This document shows positions 17,819-28,321 of a stretch of DNA of 32,406 bases, piece by piece. The number at the start of each line of letters is the position of its first letter. The stretch's first letter is position 1. Source of the stretch: Lachnospiraceae bacterium (lineage in GTDB: Bacteria; Bacillota; Clostridia; Lachnospirales; Lachnospiraceae); contig JALETI010000227.1 in assembly GCA_022781515.1 (NCBI GenBank), positions 1 through 32,406 of the forward strand, in the 5' to 3' direction. Made by a program: the position numbers and the translations under genes. The notes beneath the pieces are model-generated. The model had not been told where the DNA came from and did not search any database. It worked only from the letters and a program-made list of their open reading frames with translations.

Positions 17819-18184
17819 TTATTTCTCTTCCTTTTCAAATTCCTTATTATCAATCAGTTTTCCGTCTCTCCAGATACGTTCCAGATCGTAAAAGTCTCTA
17901 TCTTCTGTATGAAAGATATGAATAACCACATCACGGTAATCCAGAAGAATCCATCTGGCTGTCTGGTAGCCTTCAATCTGACGGGATTCGTAACCGGCAC
18001 GGCCAAGCGCTTCCGTTACATTATCTGCCAGTGCCTGTACCTGATGAGGGTTATTACCTGCTGCAATGATAAAATAGTCTGCAATTGAAGTAACATTTGA
18101 AATATCAATTACATTAATGTTTACTGCAAGCTTTTCATCCAGTGCATGGTATGCAATTTCTGTCATTTTTCTGCTGATATCCAT
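17819..18184 (-). CDS. rsfS: Ribosome silencing factor RsfS
   Basis: ADYFIIAAGNNPHQVQALADNV, WILLDYRDVVIHIFHTEDRDFYDLERIW. Start MDISRKM at 18184 with GGAG upstream. Confidence 0.94.
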   Translation of the reverse strand: MDISRKMTEIAYHALDEKLAVNINVIDISNVTSIADYFIIAAGNNPHQVQALADNVTEALGRAGYESRQIEGYQTARWILLDYRDVVIHIFHTEDRDFYDLERIWRDGKLIDNKEFEKEEK

Positions 18185-18234
18185 TATAAAACTCCTTTTT
18201 TCATATACCTGTGCAGTTCTCAAATGATTTCCTT

Positions 18235-18813
18235 TCAGATAGCCTGTCTATTCTGATAATAGTCAATGGCTGATTCTGTCTGAGAATCTACATTTGAGCC
18301 GGTTTCATTCAGATACACCAGAATTCCCTGCATGATTTCTGTCAGTGCCTGATCAATATCCACAAATGCCAGCTGGCGCATGGAATCCAGATTATCCGCT
18401 TTGTTTCTTCTGGGTTCAATATAATCTGCAATGTAGATGATTTTTTCCAGCAATGTCATATCCGGTTTTCCGGTGGTATGGTACCGGATTGCAGAAAGGA
18501 TTTCAGGATCTGTAATCTGATATTTATGTTCTGCCATATAGCTGCCATATTTGGCATGGAGAAGTACCTTGTTCTTTTCTTCGTCTTCGGTGACAGGAAT
18601 TCCTTTTTCCAGACATTTTTCATAAATCGTCTGGTTGTCAAACTGACGTGCACAATCGTGAAGCAATCCTGCCAGTTCGGCTTTTTCCAGATCACATCCG
18701 TATCGCATGGCCAATGCCATTGCGGTATAGGAAACACCGAGCGTATGCTCATATCGACAGGGATCCAGTTTCTTTTTCAGTTTTTTTCGGATCATGGGAA
18801 CTCTTTCGTTCAT
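18235..18813 (-). CDS. yqeK: YqeK-type HD domain hydrolase (Ap4A hydrolase-like)
   Basis: RYEHTLGVSYTAMALA, AGLLHDCAR, RYHTTGKPDMTLLEKIIYIADYIEPRR; adjacent to nadD and rsfS. Confidence 0.94.
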   Translation of the reverse strand: MNERVPMIRKKLKKKLDPCRYEHTLGVSYTAMALAMRYGCDLEKAELAGLLHDCARQFDNQTIYEKCLEKGIPVTEDEEKNKVLLHAKYGSYMAEHKYQITDPEILSAIRYHTTGKPDMTLLEKIIYIADYIEPRRNKADNLDSMRQLAFVDIDQALTEIMQGILVYLNETGSNVDSQTESAIDYYQNRQAI

Positions 18814-18845
18814 TTCATCCTCCGTATCGGATCATCGATATCGGA

Positions 18846-19442
18846 TTATCGATACAATCCGTGTTCTTCTATATAGTTTTTTACTTCTTCAGTAACATAA
18901 TACTGAATGGAATATCCTTCTTTTACAGCCTGCCGGATCCAGTTGCTGGATATTTCAAAGTTGGGCATATGAAGCAGGCTGATTCTGGCGTTGTATCTGG
19001 CTTTCAGCTCCTGGATCTTCTGCTCCATCTGCAAAAGATCCAGATTTCCCCGGGGACCGGCCAGTATCACCGCACAGTCAAATATTTTCTGCGGTTCATG
19101 CCATTCGTCCATATAATCCAGGGAATCGGCTCCCACAATAAAATAATACTCTGCATCGGGATTCAGGGAGCAGAACTCTGCCAGTGTATCTGAAGTATAA
19201 GAAAATGCTTCCTTGCGGATTTCCAGATCAGAAAATGTAAATCCGGGATGGTCTTTGATGGCCAGTTTCACCATCTCCGCCCGAAAGGAGGCATCCAGGG
19301 AAGCCTTCTTATGGGGAGGATTGCCATTGGGGATAAATACAATTTCATCCAGGTGATACTCCTCCAGTGCACGTTGTGCAAGCATAAGATGTCCTATGTG
19401 AATAGGACTGAATGTTCCTCCAATGATACCGATTTTCTGCAT
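18846..19442 (-). CDS. nadD: Nicotinate-nucleotide adenylyltransferase
   Basis: IGIIGGTFSPIHIGHLMLAQ nucleotidyltransferase motif; FIPNGNPPHKK; ISSNWIRQ. Confidence 0.96.
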   Translation of the reverse strand: MQKIGIIGGTFSPIHIGHLMLAQRALEEYHLDEIVFIPNGNPPHKKASLDASFRAEMVKLAIKDHPGFTFSDLEIRKEAFSYTSDTLAEFCSLNPDAEYYFIVGADSLDYMDEWHEPQKIFDCAVILAGPRGNLDLLQMEQKIQELKARYNARISLLHMPNFEISSNWIRQAVKEGYSIQYYVTEEVKNYIEEHGLYR

Positions 19443-19534
19443 ATTCCTCCTCCTCTCTGCTTTCCCGGTAATTCAAATCGACGCCTGCAAAATGTAAACG
19501 CCGGATCCGGTTTGCCTGGCAAACCATAACCTTC

Positions 19535-19825
19535 TTATTTCTCAGGTAAGTATTTACTGTTTTTCTTAGCCTGACGGAACAGAACAATCTTCTTTCCGAT
19601 CACCTGAACCACCTGTGAACGTGTACGCTCTGCCAGCATCTGTGCAATTTCTTTTACATCACCATCGCAATTCTGGAGAACACTGATTTTAATCAGTTCT
19701 CTTGCTTCCAGTGCTTCATCAACAGCTGCAGTAATTTCAGGTGTAAGACTTGCCTTGCCAATCTGCAGAATTGCATCCATGGTCATTGCCTGCCCTTTTA
19801 AATATGCTCTGTACTTTGTAGTCAT
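19535..19825 (-). CDS. yhbY: YhbY family RNA-binding protein (CRM domain)
   Basis: 96 aa; LKGQAMTMDAILQIGKASLTPEITAAVDEALEARELIKISVLQNC, VQVIGKKIVLFR. Confidence 0.92.
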   Translation of the reverse strand: MTTKYRAYLKGQAMTMDAILQIGKASLTPEITAAVDEALEARELIKISVLQNCDGDVKEIAQMLAERTRSQVVQVIGKKIVLFRQAKKNSKYLPEK

Positions 19826-19911
19826 ATATCCTCCATCATCGTCTATAAAATGAGTCAGCAGACATTCACTGTTTTCTGCTGATCCATCATCATCTATCTA
19901 TGAATTGCCTG

Positions 19912-21201
19912 TTATTTATAATATTCAAATTCCAGATCGTATACCCGTACGGTGTCGCCGTCCTGAATGCCAAGCTTTTCCAGCTGTGTAAGAATACCGG
20001 TTTCTTTCAGGAATTTCTGAAAGAAAGCAAACCCTTTTTCAGAATCCAGATTGGTATATCCCAGCATCTTTTCAATTCTGGGTCCTTCTACAGCATAAAC
20101 CGTATCTGATTCTTTTGTTACAGTAAAAGGAAGTGAAACATCATCCGGATATTCCACATTGAACTCTTTTTCAAAGATTACGGGTGCCTGATCCACGGTC
20201 TGAAGCAATGCATATACCCTGGAAAGGAGTTCCTTTAATCCTTTCCCGGTTACCGCGGAAATCGGGAAAACCTCGATTCCCTCCGGTTCAAATTCTCTGC
20301 GCAGACGTTCCAGGGGATCTTCGGTTTCTTCATCGGTCCAGATGGCATCGATTTTATTGGCTGCAATAATCTGCGGTCTCTTCAGCAATTCCGGATCATA
20401 GGCTTCCAGTTCTTTGTTGATGGTACGAATATCTTCAATGGGATCACGGCCTTCCACAGATGCTGCATCCACCACATGAATAAAGACCTTTGTTCGCTCA
20501 ATATGACGCAAAAATGCATGTCCAAGACCAACACCCATGGATGCACCTTCGATCAGGCCGGGGATATCAGCTATGACAAAGCTGTTTCCGCCTCCCATGT
20601 CAACGACGCCAAGCTCCGGCTGCAGAGTGGTGAAATGATAATTGGCAATCTTCGGTCTTGCATTGCTCACATGAGAAAGAAGTGTGGATTTACCCACATT
20701 GGGAAAACCTACCAGACCCACATCGGCAATTACTTTCAGTTCCAGTCTGACCCACAATTCAACACCGGGCTTGCCAGGCTGTGCGTATTTCGGCACCTGC
20801 ATGGTAGAAGTAGCAAAATGCATGTTTCCCAGACCGCCGCGGCCGCCTTTCAGGATGACTTCTCTTTTATTGTCACCTGACATATCCGCAATTACTTTTC
20901 CGGAAGCATCGTCTTTGATAACGGTTCCCGGGGGAACTTTGACGATCAGATCATCTGCATCGGCACCATGGCAGCGTCTTTTTCCGCCTTCCTGACCGTT
21001 TTTTGCAACATATTTTCTGACATGTCTGAAATTGGTAAGGGTATTCATACCCTCATCTACAACGAAAATAATATCTCCGCCACGGCCTCCGTCACCACCG
21101 TCAGGTCCGCCGTTTGGCACATATAATTCACGGCGGAAACTCACATGACCGTTGCCGCCATTGCCTGATTTTATAAATACTCTTGCACTATCTGCAAACA
21201 T
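19912..21201 (-). CDS. obgE: GTPase ObgE/CgtA
   Basis: Glycine-rich Obg fold and GFPNVGKSTLLSHVSNARPKIANYHFTTLQPELGVV, DIPGLIEGA, OCT domain. Confidence 0.97.
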   Translation of the reverse strand: MFADSARVFIKSGNGGNGHVSFRRELYVPNGGPDGGDGGRGGDIIFVVDEGMNTLTNFRHVRKYVAKNGQEGGKRRCHGADADDLIVKVPPGTVIKDDASGKVIADMSGDNKREVILKGGRGGLGNMHFATSTMQVPKYAQPGKPGVELWVRLELKVIADVGLVGFPNVGKSTLLSHVSNARPKIANYHFTTLQPELGVVDMGGGNSFVIADIPGLIEGASMGVGLGHAFLRHIERTKVFIHVVDAASVEGRDPIEDIRTINKELEAYDPELLKRPQIIAANKIDAIWTDEETEDPLERLRREFEPEGIEVFPISAVTGKGLKELLSRVYALLQTVDQAPVIFEKEFNVEYPDDVSLPFTVTKESDTVYAVEGPRIEKMLGYTNLDSEKGFAFFQKFLKETGILTQLEKLGIQDGDTVRVYDLEFEYYK

Positions 21202-21256
21202 GACCGTTTCCTTTCCTTAAAATTTGTATGATACAACACAAGTCAAACATCCATAT

Positions 21257-21296
21257 TTTTCATGTCTGAACCCCCTGAAGGGCACACACATGAAAA
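21257..21296 (-). other. Stem-loop in the rpmA-obgE intergenic region
   Basis: Minus strand TTTTCATGT-gtgtg-CCC-ttca-GGG-ggttcag-ACATGAAAA. Confidence 0.6.
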
Positions 21297-21338
21297 TAGC
21301 TGACTTTGCTCTCAGCATCCTCTGTATATAAGAATGAA

Positions 21339-21362
21339 GGGCCGACGCAAACACGCCGACCC
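21339..21362 (-). terminator. Probable weak terminator/stem-loop after rpmA
   Basis: Minus strand GGGTCGGCG-tgtttg-CGTCGGCCC then TTCATTCTTAT; the T-tract is imperfect. Confidence 0.5.
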
Positions 21363-21414
21363 TCAATTACAAATTAATTAAAATCATGAAAAAGCCTGAT
21401 CAGTTCGAAATGAA

Positions 21415-21717
21415 TTATTCAGCTTCTGCAGCAACAGCAACTCTGGGATATACAGAACACTGTTTTTTGTCTCTGCCTTTTCTTTCAAATCTTACAACAC
21501 CGTCAACCTTTGCATACAGAGTATCATCGCTACCGATACCAACATTAACACCGGGATGAATCTTTGTACCTCTCTGTCTGTACAGGATGTTGCCTGCTTT
21601 AACGAACTGGCCGTCAGCTCTCTTTGCTCCAAGTCTCTTGGATTCGGAATCTCTACCGTTCTTGGTAGAACCTACACCTTTCTTATGAGCAAATAATTGA
21701 AGGTTCATATTTAACAT
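21415..21717 (-). CDS. rpmA: 50S ribosomal protein L27 with N-terminal extension
   Basis: [37 protein letters not shown]. Confidence 0.97.
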   Translation of the reverse strand: MLNMNLQLFAHKKGVGSTKNGRDSESKRLGAKRADGQFVKAGNILYRQRGTKIHPGVNVGIGSDDTLYAKVDGVVRFERKGRDKKQCSVYPRVAVAAEAE

Positions 21718-22049
21718 AGGTTACACCTCCCCTTACGGATAATAATTCTGATAAATTTATCCCCATAGGTTTCTGAAATTGTTTCCAGACCGAGGATAAA
21801 TGCTTTCAACAATAATTGAGTTCCGGGCGCTTCATTTGTAACCAGTTTAAACTTCAGATTACCTTCAGACTGCTTTGTCTCAAATCGGTCCGTGGTAAGC
21901 TGTTCGATACTGTTAATGGTATTAATGGAGAGTGCTGAAACAGCAGCACATATAATATCACGACCGTATCTGTCATAACCGGCATGTCCCGTGATATGAA
22001 ATCCAAAGACATCGTCTCTGGAGGTCTTATAAATTACAGCAGTGATCAA
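21711..22049 (-). CDS. prp: Ribosomal-processing cysteine protease Prp
   Basis: [21 protein letters not shown] (His/Cys pair); located between rplU and rpmA. Confidence 0.94.
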   Translation of the reverse strand: MITAVIYKTSRDDVFGFHITGHAGYDRYGRDIICAAVSALSINTINSIEQLTTDRFETKQSEGNLKFKLVTNEAPGTQLLLKAFILGLETISETYGDKFIRIIIRKGRCNLC

Positions 22050-22358
22050 TTACTTTGCAATCTTTTCGATCTTAACTTCTGTGTATGTCTGTCTGTGACC
22101 GTTTTTCTTGTGATAACCGGTTTTTCTCTTGTACTTATATACAATAACCTTCTTATCCTTTACATCACCGAGAACGGTAGCTGTAACCTTTGCACCCTCA
22201 ACTACGGGTGTACCGATCTTCAGTTCGTCATCACATACAACCAGAACCTGATCAAAATCGTATGTTTCACCAGCTGCAACGCCTAACTTCTCAACACGGA
22301 TAACGTCGCCTTCGCTGACCTTGTACTGTTTACCACCTGTGGCAATAATTGCGTACAT
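22050..22358 (-). CDS. rplU: 50S ribosomal protein L21
   Basis: [18 protein letters not shown]...[22 protein letters not shown]. Confidence 0.97.
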   Translation of the reverse strand: MYAIIATGGKQYKVSEGDVIRVEKLGVAAGETYDFDQVLVVCDDELKIGTPVVEGAKVTATVLGDVKDKKVIVYKYKRKTGYHKKNGHRQTYTEVKIEKIAK

Positions 22359-22440
22359 GTGCTTACCTCCTTCAAAAAACTCGCCAACTTCGGTGTCCAG
22401 GCAGCTATTTGCCGGACTTCTACCTCATTGTGCGGCACAC
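22359..22440 (-). promoter_or_regulatory. Candidate L21 ribosomal protein leader
   Basis: Position (5'UTR of rplU-prp-rpmA) and GC-rich structured content; primary sequence not verified against Rfam. Confidence 0.5.
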
Positions 22441-22444
22441 GTTG

Positions 22445-22476
22445 ATTATATTATCACAGTGTTTTTTGAATGTCAA
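22445..22476 (-). promoter_or_regulatory. Probable sigma-A-type promoter for rplU-prp-rpmA
   Basis: Minus strand TTGACA followed by TAATAT/TATAAT; spacing depends on which -10 is used. Confidence 0.55.
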
Positions 22477-22589
22477 CTGAATTTTTCCTGTTTTATATGG
22501 CTTTTTCCGAATGCACTCCATGCCGCATTTCACGATATATTGCCATGCAGGCATGCATTTTATGTCCATTTGTCCCATGGCTCATATCA

Positions 22590-23054
22590 TTAACGCATGC
22601 GGATCTTGAACTCTTTCTCAGCCTCTCTTCTCTGGTCCTTCTTTGCAATGTCCTGCCGCTTATCATAAAGCTTTTTACCTCTTGCCAGGCCAATCTCGAC
22701 CTTTGCAAGACTGCCCCTGAAATAAACCTTCAGCGGTACCAGGGTATAACCTTTTTCTGCGATCTGGCCGGTCAGCTTGCTGATCTGCCGTTTATGAAGA
22801 AGCAGTTTTCTCACCCGGAGGGGATCTTTATTGAAAATATTGCCTTTTTCATAAGGGCTGATATGCATACCATAGATGAATACCTCTCCTTTTTCAATGC
22901 GGATAAAGGATTCCTTGACATTGCATCTGCCCATACGAAGGGATTTCACCTCTGTCCCCACCAGTGTAATACCTGCTTCATAGGTCTCTTCTATAAAATA
23001 ATCATGATAGGCTTTTTTATTATTGGCAATTAATTTGTAGCTGTCCTTTGACAT
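22590..23054 (-). CDS. smpB: SsrA-binding protein SmpB
   Basis: [63 protein letters not shown]. Confidence 0.97.
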   Translation of the reverse strand: MSKDSYKLIANNKKAYHDYFIEETYEAGITLVGTEVKSLRMGRCNVKESFIRIEKGEVFIYGMHISPYEKGNIFNKDPLRVRKLLLHKRQISKLTGQIAEKGYTLVPLKVYFRGSLAKVEIGLARGKKLYDKRQDIAKKDQRREAEKEFKIRMR

Positions 23055-23139
23055 GATCGTGTCCTTCCTGTAACCTCGTTTCGTTCAATTGTATTTATTA
23101 TAACGGGTTTTATCCATTCAATCAACCAGAACAGATTCA

Positions 23140-25272
23140 TTATTCTTCATGCAGGCGGAACAGAATACTGTGCAGCCGCAGATCCACTTCACTGACCTTT
23201 ACAGATACTCGTGTTCCGATTGAATATCGTTTCCCATTGGCTGCCCCGCATAGAGCCATCTGTCCACGGTCAAACCGGTAGAAATCGTCATCCATATCAT
23301 TGACATGAACCAGTCCTTCGATGGTATTGGGAAGTTCCACATACATTCCCCATTCCGTAACAGAGGTTACAATTCCTTCAAATACCTGACCGATCCGCTC
23401 ATTCATATATTCTGCCTTTTTCAGTTTTTCCGTGTCTCTTTCGGCTTCTTCTGCTCTTCTTTCCAGCATACTGGTTTTCTGTGCCACATCATCCAGTATT
23501 GCATGGTAATGGTCCCGTCGGCTGCCATTCAGTGTTCCTTTCAGATTTTCCTTTATGATTCTGTGAATCTGGAGATCCGGATATCGCCTGATGGGAGACG
23601 TAAAATGACAGTAATAGGTTGCCGCCAGTCCGAAATGTCCGGTGCATTCCGTACTGTAGCGTGCCTGACGCATGGAACGAAGGGCAATTCGGCTGATAAA
23701 AGCCTCTTCCGGCTGATCTGCTGCCTTAGCCAGAAGTTTCTGAATTTCTTTTGGATGAAAGGATTTTCCATTGCCGGGTGTTTTGATGCCGTAGCCCATA
23801 CCTGCAATGATCTGAGATAACTGAATCAGTTTTTCATGATCCGGTTCTTCATGAATCCGGTATAAAAACGGCAGTTCCTGCCAGTAACAGTCCTCTGCAA
23901 CGGTTTCATTGGCAGCCAGCATAAAATCCTCAATCAGATCTGTTGCCCGATTCCGCTCATATGCCTCCACGGAAATAACATGTCCTGCCGCATCCAGTTT
24001 GATTTTGCTTTCCGGAAAATCAAAGTCCAGAGACCCCCTCTTTCTTCTGCGTCCTCTTAATATAGAAGAAAGCTGTTCCATCAGAAAAAACATGGGAACC
24101 AGTTCTCTATACTCCTCCTGTGCTTTTATATCACCGTCCAGTATCGCTGCCACTTTTGTATAGGACATGCGGCGGTCTACACAGATGACGGATTCCGTAA
24201 TGGTGTGTCCGATGATTTCCCCTTTTTCATTGATATCCATCAGACAGCTGAGAGCCAGTCTGTTTTCTCCCTGATTGAGAGAGCAGATTCCATTGGATAA
24301 TTTGTGGGGTAGCATGGGTATCACACGGTCAACCAGATATACGCTGGTGCCTCTTTCCAGTGCACTGCGATCCAGTGCACTCTTCTCTGTTACATAATGG
24401 GATACATCTGCAATGTGCACACCCAGATGATAAATTCCGTTTTCGAATTCCAGGGACACTGCATCATCCAGATCTTTTGCATCTTCCCCGTCGATAGTTA
24501 CCATGGAAAGATTCCTGAGATCCATCCTGCTTTCCATCTCTTCTGTCCGTACTTCATCCGGTTTGTTCCCGGCTTCTTCCATGACATCCGTTTCAAACTG
24601 TTCCGGAATGTCATGACTTCTGACAATTGCCAGAATATCCGCCTGGGGATCATTCACATGTCCGAGGATTTCAATGACTTCTCCCTCCGGATTTTTATGG
24701 TCATTTCCATAATCCAGCAGTCGGATCACAACCCTGTGACCGGTCATGGCTCCCAAATCCTTACTTTTTGAAACGAAAATATCACAGTCAAATTTCTGAT
24801 TGTCCGGAATTACAAATCCAAAATTTCTGGACTTCTGGAAAACCCCGGTCAGTTTCGTCAGACCACGTTCCAGAATTCGCAGAATCTTTCCTTCTGCAGA
24901 TCGGGTACCATTGGCCGGGCGAATGATCTGAATCTCCACCTTATCTTCATGAAATGCCTGATTGGTGTAGTGCTCAGCGATATAGACATCCTTTTCCATC
25001 CCTTCCACGGTAACAAAACCAAATCCCTTTGAGGTAGCTCTGTAAATACCGGTTTTTATCTCCGGTTCTGCAATCCGGTAACGTCCATGTTTATTGCAGC
25101 TGATTTTTCCATCCTCCACAAGGGAGTCCAGTGCTTCATGAAGTTCATGGCGTTTATCCCTGTCAACAGCCAGAAAAACCGCCATGTCCTTGATTCGCAT
25201 GGGTCTGTAATTTTTATCCTGCATAAAAGCATAAACTGTCTTCTTTTTTTCTTCTAAAATTTTTTTATTCAA
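23140..25272 (-). CDS. rnr: Ribonuclease R
   Basis: RNB domain TIDGEDAKDLDDAVSLE, HYTSPIRRYPDL-type motif (CHFTSPIRRYPDLQIHR) and C-terminal S1 domain. Confidence 0.96.
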   Translation of the reverse strand: MNKKILEEKKKTVYAFMQDKNYRPMRIKDMAVFLAVDRDKRHELHEALDSLVEDGKISCNKHGRYRIAEPEIKTGIYRATSKGFGFVTVEGMEKDVYIAEHYTNQAFHEDKVEIQIIRPANGTRSAEGKILRILERGLTKLTGVFQKSRNFGFVIPDNQKFDCDIFVSKSKDLGAMTGHRVVIRLLDYGNDHKNPEGEVIEILGHVNDPQADILAIVRSHDIPEQFETDVMEEAGNKPDEVRTEEMESRMDLRNLSMVTIDGEDAKDLDDAVSLEFENGIYHLGVHIADVSHYVTEKSALDRSALERGTSVYLVDRVIPMLPHKLSNGICSLNQGENRLALSCLMDINEKGEIIGHTITESVICVDRRMSYTKVAAILDGDIKAQEEYRELVPMFFLMEQLSSILRGRRRKRGSLDFDFPESKIKLDAAGHVISVEAYERNRATDLIEDFMLAANETVAEDCYWQELPFLYRIHEEPDHEKLIQLSQIIAGMGYGIKTPGNGKSFHPKEIQKLLAKAADQPEEAFISRIALRSMRQARYSTECTGHFGLAATYYCHFTSPIRRYPDLQIHRIIKENLKGTLNGSRRDHYHAILDDVAQKTSMLERRAEEAERDTEKLKKAEYMNERIGQVFEGIVTSVTEWGMYVELPNTIEGLVHVNDMDDDFYRFDRGQMALCGAANGKRYSIGTRVSVKVSEVDLRLHSILFRLHEE

Positions 25273-25310
25273 TCTGTTTCCTTTCTGATACCATGCAAGT
25301 CTGCCATTAC

Positions 25311-25365
25311 ATAAAAAAGTGCGATAAGCAACCGCCTCTATCTGCAGTATAACCTATCGCACTTT
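25311..25365 (-). terminator. Rho-independent terminator downstream of secG
   Basis: Minus strand AAAGTGCGATA ... TATCGCACTTTTTTAT, 11-bp perfect arms followed by a T-run. Confidence 0.85.
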
Positions 25366-25380
25366 CAGTTTCGATAAAAA

Positions 25381-25617
25381 TTAAAGTACATTCAGTACCA
25401 GAGCAAGCGCAAAGAACGCAACAACAAGCCACTTGGTAAATTTTTCCAGCTTTCCTTCCATGGTACGGTTCTTGTTTTTGCTCCAGAATGACTCACCTGC
25501 ACCGCTCAATGTACTGGAAAGTCCGGCTGACTTGCCTTCCTGAAGTAATACGATTACTGATACGATAACGCATACAACTACAAAAATGACGGTTAAAGCA
25601 ATCTTAGCTGCTGCCAT
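25381..25617 (-). CDS. secG: Preprotein translocase subunit SecG
   Basis: 78 aa, two TM segments, LLQEGKSAGLSSTLSGAGESFWSKNKNRTMEGKLEKFT. Confidence 0.94.
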   Translation of the reverse strand: MAAAKIALTVIFVVVCVIVSVIVLLQEGKSAGLSSTLSGAGESFWSKNKNRTMEGKLEKFTKWLVVAFFALALVLNVL

Positions 25618-25752
25618 TTTATCTCCTCCGGTCTATTTCTTTTTATTTCTGTGTCTTGAAACAATGCCTGCCACGTTCTGTGTAATGCATTGCATTTTAT
25701 ATAGTCAAACAAAATCATTGTAACATCATTCTGTTCATTGTGCAAGTATTTT

Positions 25753-26988
25753 TTATTTCTCCGCATACAGCTTCAGAATAGTCTGAATTACCTGTACCAT
25801 GGTTTTCATGCTTTCATAGCAGACATATTCAAACCGTCCGTGATAATTGTGCCCGCCTGTATAAAGATTCGGACAGGGAATACCCATATAGGAAAGTCTG
25901 GACCCATCTGTTCCGCCGCGCACCGGTGCAATTTTGCATGCAACCTGATTCATTTCCATGGCTTTCTTTGCGGTTTCTATCAAATGGAAATGGGGTACGA
26001 TCATTTCTTTCATATTATAGTAGGAATCCTGGATTTCCACCTGAACGGTTCCTTCTCCGTATTTCTGATTCATCAGATTACATACGGAGACAAAGTATTG
26101 TTTCTTTTCTTCAAACAGATTTCTGTCATGATCTCTGATGATATAGCTGACCGTTGCTTTTTCAATAGTTCCTGAAATCCCATAGAGATGATAAAAGCCT
26201 TCATATCCTTCGGTATGGGCAGGGGTCTGTTCTGCAGGCAGATAACCAACCAGTTCCGCTGCCAGCAGAGAAGCATTCACCATACGGTTTTTTGCAGAAC
26301 CCGGATGGATACTTAAGCCGTTGATCTCCACGTTTACGGATGCGGCATTGAAGGTTTCATATTCCAGCTCGCCTTCCGCACCACCATCCACCGTATAAGC
26401 AAAATCAGCACCGAAGGCTTCCACATCGAAATGATCAACGCCGGCTCCGATTTCTTCATCCGGTGTAAATGCAATCCGGATTTCCCCATGGGGTCTTTCC
26501 GGATGAGCAAGCAGTTCTTCCACTGCAGTCATGATTTCTGCAATACCCGCCTTATCATCTGCCCCCAGCAGGGTGGTTCCGTCTGTAACAATCAGTGTCT
26601 TTCCGATATAATTTTTCAATTCCGGATAAACGGAGGGTGAAAGAACGATGTTCTGCTCACTGTTGAGAACCACATCTTCTCCATCGTAGTTTTCTACCAT
26701 TCGGGCTTTTACTCCGGCTCCGCTGATTTCCGGTGAAGTATCCATATGAGCAATCAATCCAATAACAGGCACATCTTTCTTTTCTGCCGGCAGGTTGGAA
26801 GGAATACCGGCGTATATATAACAGTATTTTCTATCCAGTCTGACATCTTCAATACCCATTTCTTTCAGTTCCTGATAGAGAAGTTCTGCAAGCTGAAACT
26901 GCTTTGCTGTACTGGGACTGGAAGTGCTGTCTTTGCTGCTCTGTGTATCAATGCTTACATATTTCAAAAAACGATCTGCTAATTTCAC
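25753..26988 (-). CDS. pepT: Peptidase T
   Basis: LIAHMDTSPEISG, DDKAGIAEIMTAVEEL, FTPDEEIGAGVDHFD, RGGTDGSRLSYMGIPCPNLYTGGHNYHG. GTG start at 26988 (VKLADRFLKYVSI) follows CAGGAGGAAGAC. Confidence 0.95.
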   Translation of the reverse strand: MKLADRFLKYVSIDTQSSKDSTSSPSTAKQFQLAELLYQELKEMGIEDVRLDRKYCYIYAGIPSNLPAEKKDVPVIGLIAHMDTSPEISGAGVKARMVENYDGEDVVLNSEQNIVLSPSVYPELKNYIGKTLIVTDGTTLLGADDKAGIAEIMTAVEELLAHPERPHGEIRIAFTPDEEIGAGVDHFDVEAFGADFAYTVDGGAEGELEYETFNAASVNVEINGLSIHPGSAKNRMVNASLLAAELVGYLPAEQTPAHTEGYEGFYHLYGISGTIEKATVSYIIRDHDRNLFEEKKQYFVSVCNLMNQKYGEGTVQVEIQDSYYNMKEMIVPHFHLIETAKKAMEMNQVACKIAPVRGGTDGSRLSYMGIPCPNLYTGGHNYHGRFEYVCYESMKTMVQVIQTILKLYAEK

Positions 26989-27025
26989 GTCTTCCTCCTG
27001 AATCTCAAATGTACCTTTGGAATCA

Positions 27026-28273
27026 CTATTCCCGATCTGCCAGTTCCCTGGCAACATCTTCCCAGGTGATTCCCTTTTCAGCCATCAGAACCATAACATG
27101 GTACAGAAAGTCACCCAGTTCGTATACAATATCCTGTGCATCCGGATTTTTTGCTGCAATCACAATTTCAGTCGCTTCTTCACCAACTTTTTTCAGAATC
27201 TTATCCAGGCCTTTGCTGAAAAGATAATTGGTATAGGATCCTTCCTTCGGATTCTGTTTTCTGTCCATAATGGTATTATATACCGATTCCAATACCTTAT
27301 ACGCAGTGACGGATTCCTGTCCACGGGAAATAATATCTCTGTAAAAACAGCTTCTGTTGCCGGTGTGACATGCAGCTCCAACCTGAACAACCCGGGCAAG
27401 AAGTGTATCCTGATCGCAGTCAATCTTCAGTGACTTTACATACTGATAGTGTCCGGATGTTTCACCTTTGATCCATAAACTCTGTCTGCTGCGGCTGTAA
27501 TAGGTCATACGTCCGGTCTGAACAGTCATATTATAAGCTTCTTCATTCATATATGCAACCATCAGTACTTCATCATTTTTCCAATCCTGCACAACAACCG
27601 GAAGAAGACCATCGTTATTCAGTTTGAAATCTTCCCAGCCAAAAACAGGCTTCCAGATATTTACTTCATATCCGTCATGGAGCAGCTGCTGTTTATAATC
27701 CATCACACTTCCCGCTTTTTCTTCCGGAATGGAATAGATCAGGCCGCAGGCGCCATGATTCAACACCGGTTCTCTGTTATCTGCCAGACAGTAAACCTCT
27801 GTATCCTCATATGCCTTCATGGCCATCGCCACATCATTTCCATACAAATTCAAACAGTAAAAAGTGCGGATTCCCAGTTCATATGCTCTTAATGCTTCAT
27901 CTGCTGTGGTCACCTGACAGGCGGTCCGTTCCGTTCCGAACCGACTGATGCTTTCTTTTATAAGTTCCGGATCTGCGCCGGGTGCAAAGTACATTCTTCC
28001 TGCTCCGGTATACAGATATTTTTTCACATCATCAATATGGGTACAGGTTCCTCCTGCCGTAAAAAAACCGAGATCATTCCGTGAAAGATTTTTCAGAACG
28101 GTCAGGTTATTGTGATGCTCTTTTTCTGAATCCGACGTATCTACAAAAAGGATTTCGTCTGCTCCGCTGTTGGCGCAGGCCTGACAATATACAGCAGCAT
28201 TTTTTATGATACTTCCGTCAGGAAGATATGCCTCTCCGTTTTTTAATAAAACACATGCAATTACCTTTACCAT
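27026..28273 (-). CDS. hisIE: HisI-HisE bifunctional enzyme with N-terminal HisF/HisA-like domain
   Basis: C-terminal half: [61 protein letters not shown], then [35 protein letters not shown]-terminal half has HisF-like [12 protein letters not shown] and [13 protein letters not shown]. Confidence 0.93.
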   Translation of the reverse strand: MVKVIACVLLKNGEAYLPDGSIIKNAAVYCQACANSGADEILFVDTSDSEKEHHNNLTVLKNLSRNDLGFFTAGGTCTHIDDVKKYLYTGAGRMYFAPGADPELIKESISRFGTERTACQVTTADEALRAYELGIRTFYCLNLYGNDVAMAMKAYEDTEVYCLADNREPVLNHGACGLIYSIPEEKAGSVMDYKQQLLHDGYEVNIWKPVFGWEDFKLNNDGLLPVVVQDWKNDEVLMVAYMNEEAYNMTVQTGRMTYYSRSRQSLWIKGETSGHYQYVKSLKIDCDQDTLLARVVQVGAACHTGNRSCFYRDIISRGQESVTAYKVLESVYNTIMDRKQNPKEGSYTNYLFSKGLDKILKKVGEEATEIVIAAKNPDAQDIVYELGDFLYHVMVLMAEKGITWEDVARELADRE

Positions 28274-28321
28274 CGTTTTCTCCCTTGTTTCAATCCACTA
28301 TTCTTGTTGAATAACTGTATG

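Noticed and set aside
22359-22589. tmRNA (ssrA) next to smpB
   Set aside because: Only ~230 bp available, ending in the rplU leader and promoter; no tRNA-Ala-like ends seen.
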